In this document: positions 46,601 to 59,905 of the stretch, piece after piece
How the letters are laid out: each line of letters starts with the position of its first letter
Position numbering within the stretch: position 1 is the first letter of the stretch
NCBI GenBank assembly: GCA_903813345.2
Contig: CAIIXF020000010.1
Coordinates: 8,177,169 to 8,241,168, forward strand
Direction of reading: 5' to 3'
Source: Owenia fusiformis
Taxonomy: Eukaryota > Annelida > Polychaeta > Sabellida > Oweniidae
DNA length: 64,000 nt
Translations under genes and position numbers: made by a program
The notes under the pieces: model-generated
The model's input: only the letters and a program-made list of their open reading frames with translations
What the model was told of the DNA's origin: nothing
Databases searched by the model: none

Positions 46601-47276
46601 TCTGGGATGGAAATCGTTCTAACTTGGACAAGAGGTAGCATAGTGAAGAGGCTGGGCTCTGCATCCCACTTCTATTGGGTGCATAACTGCATACCACCCT
46701 CTTGTCTAAGCCTCATCAAATAGGTCTTGGATTTTTAAGCTGATCAGATATTTTAATCGGTCAACTCTTCTGAAGGTACCATGAGCTCATTGAGGATGTT
46801 GGACCTCTGTATTTTGACATCAGCACTGAGTTTCTGTAAGAAGTCAGCTGAGAGTCCAGTCGGATGTCTTGGATAAAACATTGAACTGAGGTAGAGGCTT
46901 AATACATATTGAGTTAATTATATAGCTTTAACAACTAAATACTGTGGGTACCCATTTCAGTCCATTGTCTATCCTAAAATGATATGGGGATATGTGGTCA
47001 TTTGTAAATTTAAATGTCTGCAAAACAGACCAACAAGAATTTCTGAACAAGCTAGGAATAAGGAACATCACTGGGCTACTTTCTAAAAGTCAAAAGCTAT
47101 ATTTTACAACCGAGGGATTCACTCTATATAAACCTTGACAGGGGGTTCCTCTTTTAACATTTGGTATGGCAATGGATCCAAATTTTAGGATCTGGAATGA
47201 GAATGCCCCCATTTAATTATGACTTTTGAGGTATGACAATGGTCAGATTTTTCTACTTTGTGGTACAAGGAGAGGT

Positions 47277-47335
47277 ATACCACAAGTGAGAGGTAACATA
47301 TTCATGGAGAATATGTTACCTCTCACTTGTGGTAT
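47277..47335. repeat. Perfect palindrome, 27-bp arms and 5-bp loop
   Basis: The left arm ATACCACAAGTGAGAGG plus TAACATATTC is followed by ATGGA and then the exact inverse complement. No mismatch was found. Confidence 0.95.
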
Positions 47336-47439
47336 GGGATTGGTCTAGTTTTTACAAATGTCCTTAATTTGAGGTTGTTTTCATTTTCATAAAAATTCTG
47401 CTTCTACCACGGGCTTTAGACATTTTATTCCAATGGTCT

Positions 47440-47560
47440 TATATTTTTGGGATATTTGGTATGGCATTAGTCCTATATTTGGACATATGGTATAGCATTG
47501 GTCTTATATTTGGATATTTGGTATGGCTTTTGGGCGTTATTTTGGTTGGTATGTGAACAC
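47440..47560 (+). repeat. Degenerate ~34-bp tandem repeat
   Basis: Repeats of TTTGGTATGGCATTGGTCTT and TATATTTGGATA occur three to four times; an outlying unit is at about 47160. Confidence 0.65.
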
Positions 47561-48970
47561 ATTGAAATTTGACAGATTGGTATGGGAACATAATGATATC
47601 ATACATGTAGGGCTCAGCCTAGGACAACTACAGAATTGTGTATTCAGTGAACCCCTCGGTGTTTAACAGATGATACATGGACTATATAATTACATTACGG
47701 ATTTTCACGCCCCTTTTCAGAACAATAATCATTTGAAAGGCCATACCTTGATTTTTGACAATGTTTTTCTAAACTTTCAATGCAAATATGTTTAAGCTTT
47801 CAATTTCAAATATGTTCAAAATGAATGTATACATTTAATATCTTTTATATTCATGAAAGACCAAGACTGGTCACTCAGAGGAAAATGCAATATGCATTAC
47901 CGTTGAAAAGGGGCAAAAATAATGATTGATGATGTCATATTTCATGCAAATACGGTGATTTACATAATTATTGTATCTTATAATGTGGGATATTGTGATA
48001 CCTTCAGTTTGGTACCACTTACAGCTTTCAACTCTCAAAACTGTGGAAGTTATTGTACTTTGAAATGATTAACATCAATTCTTTCACAAGAAGTGCCACG
48101 CCCCTTTTCAGTAACATAATCATGTGTCTGACAATGTTTCTCCAAAACTTTCGATTGCAAATATGTTCAAAATTAATGTACCTATATATTTAAAATCATT
48201 AATGTTCATGAATGACTAAGACTGATCACTCAGGCAGAAAGGTATTATGCGATACCGTTATAAAGAGGCAAGAATTATGATTGATGATGTCACATTTTAT
48301 GCAAATGAGACAATTTGCATAATTATTGCATCTGATAATATAGGATACTATAATAGCTTCATTTTGGTACCACTTACAGCTTTCAAATCTCAAAACTCTG
48401 GAAGTTATTGTACTTTGAGATAATTAACATCAAAACTTTCAAAAATCCAAGATGGCCAACAAGATGGCCGCCAATAGATACCATGGGACAATATTTCATT
48501 CTGGGAACATGCAAAAATCTTTAGTATGGACCTTTAGGATTACAAAAATGTACATTAAAAAAATACATCTTTCGGGTGCATGGGGACCATACCTTCCTAC
48601 TAGACTAATTGTTGCAAGGTGTGTTGCAATTTATGTGGCACCCCGCATTCCCGGGCCCGCATTATGTATTCTCGAAGAAAGCCATCATGATAAACCATGA
48701 CATCTCATTTCTTCTAAGCCCTGTGTTTCAGGTGAAACAGAAAGATGCTATGAGTATCAGAATGGACGAAAGCATATATTTGCATTGATGGTGTATAGAT
48801 AGTTATTTTATATAGTGTTTTTAGTTGTACGTGGAAACCTATTCTAACCAGGAAGGATATTGCAACTTTTTTCAAGATCCTAAAGTTGCAATTTTCGTCA
48901 TTGTGTTTCATTGTAAAGACGCACCCGTGAAAGTGTGTCGCTGGTATAAAGGCGTAGTTCTAAATAAATC

Positions 48971-49076
48971 TAAGATACACGTTTTTTTAACTTGTACCTG
49001 AACGTGTAGAATTATGGACCTGATGGATTTTTTCTCCCTTTTGTAATGTTAATACTTGGCCGGTTGAGTATATAAA
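48971..49076 (+). repeat. One arm of the 36648-36864 MITE family
   Basis: It shares TACACGTTTTT, ACTTGTACCTGAACGTGTAG and GAGTATATAAAGGTATAC with the MITE at the repeat-protein gene. No matching second arm is present. Confidence 0.65.
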
Positions 49077-49184
49077 GGTATACATGTCCCAGCTTTTGGT
49101 AAGTGGGGGGTCGAACCTCCCCCCTCCCCATCCACACATACACCTTTTATCATGCTTTAGTAACTTCGCATTGTAATTACAAGT

Positions 49185-49510
49185 CCACCCGTGTAGCTCT
49201 GCGGTAGCGCATGTACCTCTTACGCAATAGGTCCCGGATTCGATCCCCGGTTCAGGCAAGACTAAATTTGCTTGTTTGCGTGAAGTACTCCAGGGTGTTT
49301 GACTGAGTGGCCCGCAACTCGTACAAAAAGACTGTGGTGTGTACTTGTATGTCTATGTATAAGTGCACATAAAAGAACACAGGGCTCCTTCAAGGAGGGG
49401 TTTCTGGGTCTATCTTCCAGGTTAATTACGTAAATTACGACCGTATATATACGGGATATACCCAAGAGGTATTGCTCACCTTCATTGGTGGTAAACAAAA
49501 TACAATACAA
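49185..49510 (+). mobile_element. tRNA-derived SINE
   Basis: The head (49185-49258) has box A TGTAGCTCTGCGGTAGCGC and box B GGATTCGATCCCC, spaced as in a tRNA, and ends GGTTCAGGCA. The body (GTGGCCCGCAACTCGTACAA, then GACTGTGGTGTGTACTTGTA and GGGCTCCTTCAAGGAGGGG) runs to a tail of AAAATACAATACAA. This is the only complete-looking SINE seen in the window. Confidence 0.85.
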
Positions 49511-50820
49511 GGGTGTTATAAACGAGACACCAGGATGATAAGGTAGGGGTACAATATAGGGCCCAAATCTTGAGAAAGAGTCGAAGGCATGCGAGGCGAA
49601 TCCTGGAAACTCGGGTTCGGGAAAGCGGGGTTCACTGTTTGGTTCCGTTGACACCTGTGCGAAACTACATTCATAATTTATCCGACAGTCGCTTTGATAA
49701 TGTTTCTTTATCTCGTTTGCGACTCGATAAAGAAGAATTATCAAAGCTCATGAATAATGGACAATCTTGCACAGGTACTCATATAAGAACCTCTATATAT
49801 TTATAACACCAATACAAAGATTGAAAAGCGGACACACTATGTTAAAAATCTTATATCTAATGTGCCAATTCAATGATTTAGCATATCGAAAATATTTTCA
49901 ACCTAAGTGACCACATCGTGACATCACTTAGGTGTCAATCTTTTCTTAATATGCTAAACTTAAAAAATAAACCAATTTTGACTGTCTAACCAAGTTAAAA
50001 GGATGAATATATTATCTTTTTAATATTATTTTACCATTGGTTTCTATGAGAATTAAAATTTTGAAATGCATCTTTCCCTGAATCACTTTCATGCATGTAT
50101 GAGTTCATTGCTCGCTCATCTATCAACCAATTTTCTTGATTTTGTCGGCAAAAAAACAAGTGAGGATGATTGCTATGCATCGGTGTGAATTATCACTTCA
50201 AAGGATAAGTGTGACCTCTTAAAGCTAGTTTTGAATAAATTCACGATATTTTGAACAAAAAGTTCTTCAAAAACATTTTTGAAATTAATGAAAAGTTTCA
50301 CATTTCACAGTTTGATAACATTGGATAAGACAACAATATAAGCCAAAGTGGTTTAAACTTTATATGGGGCCTTTAACTGATTAACACAATTTTACACCCA
50401 CTGGAAAGACTATTTGACTTCTAACAAACGGCGGATCATCGAAAACAAACGGCGATTTTGGACACTCGCCCCCTGCAATTGAAAACCCAGCATCAGGTAG
50501 TAGATTTCATGATGTAAATGAAAAACTAGTCAAATTTAAAGGAAAACCATTGGGTTCTTGGGAAAATGACCCCAGGGGTAATAAAGTAGGCATATTTTTC
50601 ATAATTGCTGTCAGAATATTCTTGAACTGCACAAAAGTACTTGAAAAATTCTAGTTAATTGGAAAAACGCAATTTCAAGCCAGAAATCATCCAACCATGT
50701 TGCTATTAGGCCCAAATGCCCTAATACGTCACTTCCGCTGAATAGAAAAAAGTAGTATTCAAAAATAAATGTAGTCCCGACACAATTGTGATCATGCCGA
50801 GTCAGTAAGCTAGTATGTAA
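49511..50820. other. No gene; contains a dispersed repeat
   Basis: ORFs here overlap the SINE or are short. 49934-50245 is the partner of the repeat at 21545-21855. The rest is AT-rich. Confidence 0.4.
49934..50245 (+). repeat. Dispersed ~310-bp repeat, copy 2
   Basis: Direct-orientation match to 21545-21855 with many substitutions; see shared words there. Confidence 0.7.
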
Positions 50821-51150
50821 GCACAGTTGTCATCTTTTTGCAATGACAACATGCCATTTCTTCTGAAAATGCGTTTATTTGGGTTATCTGAAGGAAAATT
50901 TCGAGTCAAGTGGCGTATTAATTTTGCCTTCATTTTTGTGAATTTCAGTTTGGTAGTGTCACAATTGACCAATTATTTCAAAAAATAGATGTTTGGCCCG
51001 AGTTTAGTGTCAAAATGTAGCTTAGACATAGCTTTAGAACCTCAGATAGGCCAGTGAGGCCACATAAATCCTTAACTCGAGATAAAAAGTCAGGCGTTTG
51101 CCCTTTTGCCCATTGACTAGTATGGTGACGTGAATTAGGGCAGTTTGGCC
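50821..51150 (+). repeat. Near-identical copy of 40283-40635
   Basis: About four substitutions and two deletions against the other copy. It ends 40 bp before the left TIR of the 51190-60042 region. Confidence 0.9.
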
Positions 51151-52601
51151 ACTATTCCTTTGACTTTATGTCAAAGCCTGCTGAGGTAGGTACAACTGCA
51201 GCCACTGTTTGGTACACAAAACGACCGCGGGCGTTTTGTGTACCGGCGGGTGTTTTGTGTACCGTATTATTTACTCCTTATAAAGTGCAATTACCCAAAT
51301 GCGAGTAGGTAGTTACTAGTTTCACCACCAGGTGGCTGATTCGGGTCAATTAACATGGCAGGTATATAAGAAAGTTTCCTTAAACTTGAATATTATCAAT
51401 TTAAGTGGCTCAATTTTCATATAGCCCTTATGTGCCTAATATTTATAATAATGAAAATATGTCCGGTAAAGCAAAATATTATCTGTCCACTAAAAGAAAA
51501 GATATTTCATTTTTTGTGATTTTATAGCATGGGGTCTATGAGGAATCTCCCCGAGCTAGAAGTCACATTTTCAAAGAAAATTAATTTTTCAAAGTTGATA
51601 AAAACTTTTTAAAACCACATTTCTAGATGTAATTTTACATGTAGATTTCAAATATGATATTACTTTGACTGAATTTTTAATTTTTAATGACGTAAATCAA
51701 GATTATTTCTACTCGCATCTGGGTTATTTAAAAGGCACATTTTGTGTGTATCATAAAAAATTACATTTCATATGATCAAAACCACTAACATAGACCCCTC
51801 CTACTTGCAAAATATGCCACTTTATGCATAAAATACAGGTCCTTTCAAAGAATTTAAATAAATGCCATTACTGCCTTATTGAAAGTCATGTTAAATAAAT
51901 TGATTATCTGGAATAGTACAGTATATACTATACAGTATATTTAAAGAGAGAATCAGATATAGCGAGCAGGCCCAACAAAAATTGTTTCAATTTTGGAATA
52001 TCTAATTCCTTATCATGTCTATTTTCTAAAAATCCCCAAAGTGCACTAAAGATTTTTACAATAATGTATTATTTTTCTATAAGAATAGGCCCTAAGAATG
52101 GTAACCATTCTTATTATTTTGGATAATTTAAACATTTTTCATCCATTTTTGCAGTTTGAATCATCAATGATAACTTCCCAAATTTATAACATATCGTGAA
52201 TCTTTTGTGTGATATTGTCATTGAGATTGTAAGGAATAGATTGGTAGGTCAATCGTACATGTTCGATCCTCATGGCATAGCCTAAGTAAGTCAAAGAAAG
52301 TAGTTTTTAATATACAAAAACTGATGCAACTTCCTTTAGAAGAGAGAGAAGCTTCAAATAAAAAGCCTTTTAAACCAATCTATTATCTCCTTCATTTTAT
52401 ATTTTGTATTGGTTAATTGGTTAATGTTGTTATGTACCCCGGTTATGTACTAGAATAGTATTTAAACTGCTTTGCTTGAATTAAATGGGCATATGTAGTA
52501 TCATGGCGGGGGTCCATTGCCATTAGCCAGTGGTGTGCGATTGCCAATTTGCAGTGAGTGGAAAGTAAACTCAAGTATAATGAACATAAAAGTCATATAT
52601 T

Positions 52602-54430
52602 TTATTTCCTAATTAAACAGTCTTCACCACAAACCACACAACATAATATCACATATATTATAGGATTAAATTCGAGCCAGCAGCCCGCGTTTATTGGAAT
52701 AGCATTAAGTACATCTGATACAAAGAATGAGTGAAAAAAAAAAAAAAAAAATGTAGCCAGGCCGCGATGCATCCAGGTATCTATGACGGCCACGATGCCA
52801 ATGTCATAGCGGCCACGATGCCGATGGCATTAATGCCAGAAACCTCTTAGGTTCAAATATACCCAACATCCGTCCTCGGCTCCCAACCTCGCTGGTGATT
52901 TTCGATGTTTAACTGCCTTCAAGGCATCAATAAGGCACCGTGTGCCTAATTAAAACATCTAAATCCCACAACCCATCCATATGTAATGATCAACTGTCAT
53001 TAAAACCATTGTGGCTACACGTTTGTTAACACGTCCAAGATCTCAAATTAATTCACAAATTTTGGAATAAACCAATTCTAAATTGTGACTATCTGTCAAC
53101 TTGCAATATAAAAAACTTGTATAAGGACCATACATGTATATAGTGCCTTCTAGCACTATGCAAAATCTGTGAGTAACATGCCTCACTATCTAATACAGTA
53201 ATCACGCACTGTCATTAATACATAACAATAATCTAAATCACTGTCTACAGACTTGCACTGTAACCATAACATTGCCTTTTGGCAAAACACGTAACTCAGA
53301 AAGTTAATGAAACTTCCTTCCTTAATAAACTGTCGTAATATGCGACATTGTTGGTCACAAAATACAAAAGTTCTGTGATTATCACAAGAATACACGACCG
53401 GACTACAAAAATCATACGATCTTCTAAAACTATTGTGATCAACAATATAATATCTGGAAAGCACCATGCTTTGCAAACCTTAATACAAACTTATCTCGTA
53501 TTGTAACAAAAGCAGAAGAACAATTCTTCGAAACGTTGTAAATCTAAATACTATCTGTTTAATATAAAATGCAAATAGTTGACAAGCACTTCTCTTAATG
53601 TGTTTGTCACACTGATATAACACAACTACTGTAAATGTTGTAAAGAAACACAACTATCAACTAAATTACCAAAATTGATGCCCTTCTGGAAATAGATATT
53701 ACATATCTAAAAATATGAAGGACTTTCGGATATAATCAATATCTTTAAAAGCAAAACTTTGTGCCTTCCTTGAAACAATATGACAGAAACGCACTTAAAT
53801 ACATATTTATTCACTTAGATTCAATGCGCTGTCAGTAAAAAGCCATGCCTTGAGTTTCAGATTTATATGCACATTACATAATTGCTTCTTAGAAACCTAA
53901 TATCTAAATGTTTTAATTAACTTAATTAACATCCTATGCTCTGCAATGCTTTGTAATAATTGCAGAAAAATATACTTCCCAAAATAGTAATGATTGGAAA
54001 CAGGTTACATCAACGTCAGAACACGTATACTTCATTCAAAAACGTTGATTTGGTCAATAGCACTAAAGAAAGTGTTCGTTGACTTCAATATGAAAAACTT
54101 TAGTTTATCGACCTGACACCGTTAAAACCCAGATCAAAATCTTCGTGACTTTCGAAAGGGAAAAAGGTATGCCTCCTCGAACAATAAAACTAAATTTTCG
54201 AATCGGTTGTATGACAACTTACAACATTAACTAAAACTGTGTATAAACGCTTCGGTTGCTACTCGCAGAATAACACGATCCCATCGTGCATCCACTCACA
54301 TAACCTACTCATGATCACATCATGTTATCCAATCAGTTGAAATCGCGTTCAATTTCACTAACGCTAAGACGTTATATCAACCGGAAATAAAATAATTCAA
54401 CTCTAATTTCAAACGTGTTGAATTTTAATT
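52602..54430. mobile_element. Tandem unit 1 (A...B) of an unclassified repeat
   Basis: It starts with an 83-bp block A (52602-52684) and ends with a 200-bp block B (54231-54430). Both blocks recur in unit 2, which follows with no spacer. Shared interior words (GACAAGCACTTCTCTTAATG versus GACGAACACTTCTCTAATG) show the units are relatives. No coding capacity is evident. Confidence 0.75.
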
Positions 54431-54599
54431 ATTTCCTAATTAAACAGTCTTCACCACAAACCACACAACATAATATCACATATATTATAGGATTAAATTC
54501 GAGCCAGCAGCTACGCCAGAACCTCCTAAAAAACGGGCAAACTAGTGTCCAAAGCTCGAAATGTCTCTTCCTTGAGACTTCCAACAAAGGTAGTCTTCC

Positions 54600-54960
54600 T
54601 TGAATCAGTCCAAGGCATCTTCTCTGTATCACACGTACATGTATCTACGTGTATCTTATATGGATCTCAATCCAACAAAGTAAAGTCTTCTATTAATCAG
54701 CTCAAAGCATCTAACCTATATCACGCTTGTATCTATCTTGTATGGACAAAATGTGTTCCAGAGTTCACTTAGGCTTGTGTCCATATCCTACTATGGGTTG
54801 TATTTCTTGTATCTGTCTTATATGGATCTCAATCCAACCAGTCCAAAGCATCTTATTTATATCACACTTGTATCTATCTTATAAGGACAACTTGTGTTCC
54901 AGTGTTCATTTAGGCGTGTGTCCATACCCTACTGGGTTGTATTTCCTGAAATTACACAGA
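54600..54960 (+). repeat. ~140-bp imperfect tandem repeat
   Basis: Copies share TTATATGGATCTCAATCCAA, GTCCAAAGCATCT, CTTGTATCTATCTT, AGGACA and TAGGCGTGTGTCCATA-like words. The plus-strand 190-residue ORF starting at 54727 is a read-through of this and the next array. Confidence 0.7.
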
Positions 54961-55089
54961 ACTAGCATTAAAAACATGCAAATATCGCATTGTCGCTCCA
55001 AGCGACTAACCCCTTTTGAGGTTGCTAAATTGTACCTGCATTCGACGCATTATATGAATCCGTCAACCCACGATACAAATAGACTTTTA

Positions 55090-55400
55090 CGTCAGAGTTC
55101 GAACTGTACTGCATCAGAACAACTGCTCGACGTAATGGCTACAATGCCAAACATGATAACAATTTTTACGTCGGAGTTCCAACTGTACTACAACAGAACA
55201 ACTATTCGACGCACTGGAAATAATGCCAAACATGACAACAATATTTACGTCGGAGTTCCAACTGTACTTCAACAGAACAACTATTCGACGTTCTGGTAAT
55301 TATGCCAAACATGATAACAATTTTTATGTCGGAGTGCCAACTGTGCTTTAACAGAACAACTACTCGACGTAATGGCCATAATGCCAAACATGTTCAATAT
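55090..55400 (+). repeat. 79-bp tandem repeat, about four copies
   Basis: TCGACG words at 55128, 55207, 55286 and 55365 are exactly 79 bp apart. Each unit has AATGCCAAACATGAYAACAA, TACGTCGGAGTTCCAACTGT and ACAGAACAACTATTCGACG. A decayed copy pair continues at 55500-55600. Confidence 0.92.
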
Positions 55401-58400
55401 AGAATGCAATTAGCTGACGAACACTTCTCTAATGTGTTCGTCACACTAATATCATAAATGTTGTTAGGAACACAACTATCATCTTAAAACCATATTAACT
55501 ACTATTCGACGTCATGGCTATAATGTCAAGCATGACAACAATTTTTATTCTACAGAACAACTTCTCAACGTAATGGCTATAATGCCAAACATAATAACAA
55601 TCCTCAGTCACAGTTCAAATATGTAATTTTACCAAGTGTATTTCTTGTCGCTGCAGGTAAAACATAACGATCACGTAGTCTATCTGAATTGACAACTTCA
55701 AAAATCAATTCACAACAATTCGTTTGATTCTTTAAAATCTAAAAATGTAATATTTCAATTTCGCTCTGCATTCTAAATACATCCGTGAATATACCAGATT
55801 AAAATAGTTTCTTGGCATTTCATCTTTCTTCTTAAAGATTTTATCATCTTTCAAATAACTTGCTCAATTTTAACCAAAATTATATGCAGTAATAAATTTT
55901 AAACATCGATATTTGTAAAAACATGGATCATCCAGAAAACATACCTGGATCAAAATACCCAATGTGTCAACTCAAACCATTGTCTATCTTACATCGATTT
56001 CTCTATGCTATATACAGTAAACTCTAGAAATGTACAATTATCATTTGGACCAGGAATGACACACTAAGCTCTCGCTTATTTCAAAATGTCTCAAGTATGG
56101 AGCAACTCCGCAAGTTTTTATTTAATCTTCGATAAACTATTCAACATGCAATAATCATGCATTTATCTAACAATGTAACCAAAGGAAATGTCCAAATCTG
56201 TCTACTCCCAGTCTCGAATCAAGACAAATCAACTATCTTCTAAAAAATAGTCCAGGTTTTAAACCTAAATGATTATATTCGGGAAATCAATTCACCTGCC
56301 TAATCAGACTATTTAAGTATTTATTCAAAATCTTCTAATCGCTTTAGAAAAGTATCGATCGATTTTCAAACAAATCGAAAACAAGAGTGTTAAAGACGAA
56401 AAGTAAGCAAATACAACCATTATTGTAAAGTATGCGTACCAAGCATATGTCTGAATCCGACTACCCATGTATCGATTCACAACATACCATCAAAGATAAC
56501 CACCCTATTCATCAATGTTATAAACAGAGATACTAGACCAAACTGTTGGTATAAACACCTTATTAGTAAACTTAAAATGCTGATATTATACAATGCACTT
56601 TTATAGACCAGCATTTCACTTCTATTTCACATAACCAGTATTCAAAGATATCGCTCCCCGATATTTTAAGCAAAAAAGCTATTTATGAACATGCAAATTA
56701 AAAATATTCTAGTAACCTTTTTGCATCTATCAACATTAACTGTTTGAGCCTGAATACGACTACTCTTAGAACTGATTTGATCAAGCAGTTTATTTAACTG
56801 AATCAGTCAAATAAAATATTCTCCATAATTAAGCAACTTATCTTTGAAGAAGAAAAGTTCTGAATATAGAAACTTATACAGTATGCAATTTATTCTTGTA
56901 CGGATATTCGGTATCTAAAACATATGCCTGAACCCTACCCTCCTGGCAACGATTCACGACATTTCCCAACCAAAAAGACTGTTATGATTACTCTCAGAGC
57001 CCTTTAATGGCATTTTGATCATTTCTAAATATGAATGAATGTTTTGAGTAGCAAACGAAGATGTGTGCGATAACATGTAGCTCACAAAAATTCATTATGA
57101 ATCTGTCGAATCCAAGTATCCTCTTGATAATAAAAGATATGAAAATACAAGTGTACAATTTCACTTGAAGGATATGAAGTATCCAAGGTGTATGTCTGAA
57201 TCCAACCTTCCCAGTAACGATTCACGACAATTAATGTCTGTTCTAAATACAAATACGCGTTATTAGCTTAAATAACTTAAATGGTATACCAATATGGCTC
57301 ACCAATTGACGACATTTAACAATTCAATGACTCTTCAGTAACACAACTCGTTAGTTGTTTGTCATGACTTACAACATTAAAATGCTTACGTTGCACAACT
57401 TTATACAAAAACTATAATTGTAATATCTATCTCTGTATATGCGCAACACAGAGTTCATTTGAAAAACGTTTGCTATAAAATATCATTTTAAAAATCTTTG
57501 CCCAACGCTGTTTTTTGCAAAACTGAGGGAGCATATTTGCACCTTGCTAATACCATGTCTGAAACAACTTAACAATCCTAAAACCGTAACTCCGGTTTAA
57601 AAACTGCCACATCTAAATAGGATGTTTGTTTGTATGGATCCCATCTCCCTAAAAACACCTAAAATGCAGTTTATACAAATCATCTGAAAACGTACCAGTT
57701 TGCGTTGTTACCTAAATATCTGAAAGATTTCAAAAACATGAACATTTTGACAGTCAAGTTACAAATATCTAACGTATGTAGCAGTGTGGCGTCTTGCCCG
57801 TGACTGAACAATAGATCTTGCAATCTTTAGTGCTCCTGCACCTATGACCAATCTAAATATGTTTAGCAAAACCCAGTATCCTTACATTAAAAAAGGATAT
57901 TTGATATACTAAGCAAATCTGTTAACAACTACTTATCTTATTCATTGCGATAGCTGAACCCTCCTTGTTTAGCGTTACTCACAATCCAAACATTGGCCCT
58001 CAGCGTTACTTCTTCTCATGCACCGGCGCACCTCTCGGGTAGCGTCGCATCTTTCGATGTTACTGGAACTCAAACGATCACATGGTCACTTTTCGGGTTT
58101 ACATGTATAAAATCGTTTAAATTGTTTATGCAGAGCATTTTCATAAAAGGTCCAACAATCTTTTCTATCTTTTCTAAACCTTACGAAATTGCAAAAGATT
58201 ACTTGTTTCAATATAAACTACTTCTTACCCTTGCCAAATCGTTGGCGTTTTCTTACTGCATCAGCACGAAAGATGAGTATCAATCCAATGTAGAAACACA
58301 TTGACGGTATTGCAGTACATGCATCCTCTGTTCATCGTATATTTAGGTATCAATATAAGCATATAAACAAGGGCTAAATGATAAAGACCGAATGCACCAA

Positions 58401-59730
58401 AAATAGACGCATCATGCTAAAACTGTGTATAAACGCTTCGGTTGCTACTCGCAGAATAACACGATCCCATCGTGCATCCACTCACATAACCTACTCATGA
58501 TCACATCATGTTATCCAATCAGTTGAAATCGCGTTCAATTTCACTAACGCTAAGACGTTATATCAACCGGAAATAAAATAATTCAACTCTAATTTCAAAC
58601 GTGTTGAATTTTAATTCTTAATGGTTTTTTTTTACTTGGGGGGGGGGGGGGTGTCAATTAATTCAAACAGTCTTCCATTTAAAATTTAACACAATGAATA
58701 GGCCTAACACTTACAAACATCTTTATATTATTTTTTTTTCTACTTTATTTATTTCACATCATTTACATATTACAGTACATATTCATATTTAGTTACAATA
58801 CATTGTTTTTACATCATTTAGCTCATATGATCATTTTCTTGATTCAATTGAGTCAGTCAAATTTAAGCTTAAACATATTTTAGAGCCCAAAATTTAGATT
58901 GTCTGCGCTTTATTTTTATTTGAGGTGATATAATTAAATTAGAAAAAAAGAAAAAGTTACTTACCTATTCTTAGAAACAATACATCTTTATAGATTAGTT
59001 TATGTTATATTTGATAATTATCACACACAATGAATAACACTTATAAAATATATTTATATTTTACTTACACTCCCCTCCAGAAGTTTGGCAACCTTAGCTC
59101 CCTCATTGAACTACGTGTTAAAGCCACTTTATATTTGAATTTTTTTTCTTAACCTTTTATTTTTATTTCTTAAATAAAATACTTGTTTTATTGCTGAAAA
59201 CTTAACTTGGCCACATTTCCAATGCCTCCAAATTTTTCCAATTTTTTCCTCAATTACAATAGGTTGAAAATTGATGATAAATTTGATGAATTTTTGAAAG
59301 TCGTCGTTCCCATGTAAACCAATGGGAAATGGTGGGTTCGGGGCAAATCAGAAATCAGGATACAGTATTTATTCAGTAAAAAATTAAACAAAAAATACTT
59401 GTATGTAGATAATTGATTTGTGTAACTTTTTGTACACTAATTTTTTGGCTTACTCTATGAATACTTAATTTACATAGCTTCAAAGTCATTTTTGAAAATC
59501 ATTTTCGCCTCCTGTGTTATTTCAATGTGAGAGGTTTTCTGAAAAATATTTTTGACTTAAAAGACCTATAACTTTGTTTAACCTAAAGAAACGTATCAAG
59601 TTTTTGTTAAATGAAGTTAGCAATATCTCGTCTTACCAGCCGCATAGTATCCGGCATTGTATCCGATCGTACATTTAATTTATCAAAATTAATTTTTCTT
59701 TATATTATATTCAATTTTTTGGTAAAATTA

Positions 59731-59905
59731 TAATTGCAGACATAATCCTGCGCATTTATTGAAGATTTAACTTAACGAAATAAATAATGAAGTGGCCTAC
59801 AAAAATAGTGCACACATAATCCTGCGCATCTAGCCTATTGAAGATTTAACTTATAAAATAATGAAGTGGCCTACAAAAATATGGTAAAGTTATAAAATAA
59901 TAAAT
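59731..59905 (+). repeat. Tandem duplication of ~75 bp
   Basis: Two copies of CATAATCCTGCGCAT, TTGAAGATTTAACTTA and ATAATGAAGTGGCCTACAAA, next to the right TIR of the 51190-60042 region. Confidence 0.85.

Larger units (their letters stand above)
42232..48610. mobile_element. ~6.4-kb element with long, internally repeated TIRs
   Basis: 42232-42725 matches the inverse of 48610-48090 (words such as CCCATGCACCCGAAAGATG, TGGCGGCCATCTTG, AAGCTGTAAGTGGTACCAAA). 42755-43082 and 44197-44535 are further copies of the same ~345-bp unit, matched inversely at 47690-48080. Each unit has a TTATGCAAATTGTCTCATTT-like core and GTGGCACTTCTTG. The left arm is interrupted by the mariner-like insertion 43084-44172. 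The middle holds an RT relic and a perfect palindrome. Exact ends and duplication are uncertain. Confidence 0.7.
54429..58616. mobile_element. Tandem unit 2 (A...B) of the same repeat
   Basis: Block A is at 54429-54511 and block B at 58417-58616. Block B reads the same in both units at every position I compared. The interior is AT-rich with several sub-repeats, including three diverged blocks with ATTCACRACA near 56475, 56950 and 57215. The 4.2-kb body lacks RT, integrase or helicase motifs. Confidence 0.75.

Noticed and set aside
49262-49744. 160-residue minus-strand ORF
   Set aside because: Largely antisense to the SINE body and tail; no protein family signal.
52745-52835. GGCCACGATGCC repeats as another copy of the CACGATG transposon end
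   Set aside because: Similarity stops after about nine bases, there is no second end and no duplication.
52602-54632. Two minus-strand ORFs sharing the same C-terminal ~25 residues
   Set aside because: The shared end is just the duplicated 83-bp block A read in the same frame; the N-terminal parts are unrelated.
54727-55299. 190-residue plus-strand ORF
   Set aside because: It spans two tandem arrays (about 140-bp and 79-bp units) and has no domain; the repetition explains its openness.
54231-58616. The 200-bp B repeats as LTRs of a retrotransposon
   Set aside because: They do not start TG and end CA, there is no primer-binding site or polypurine tract evident, and the interior has no gag-pol coding.
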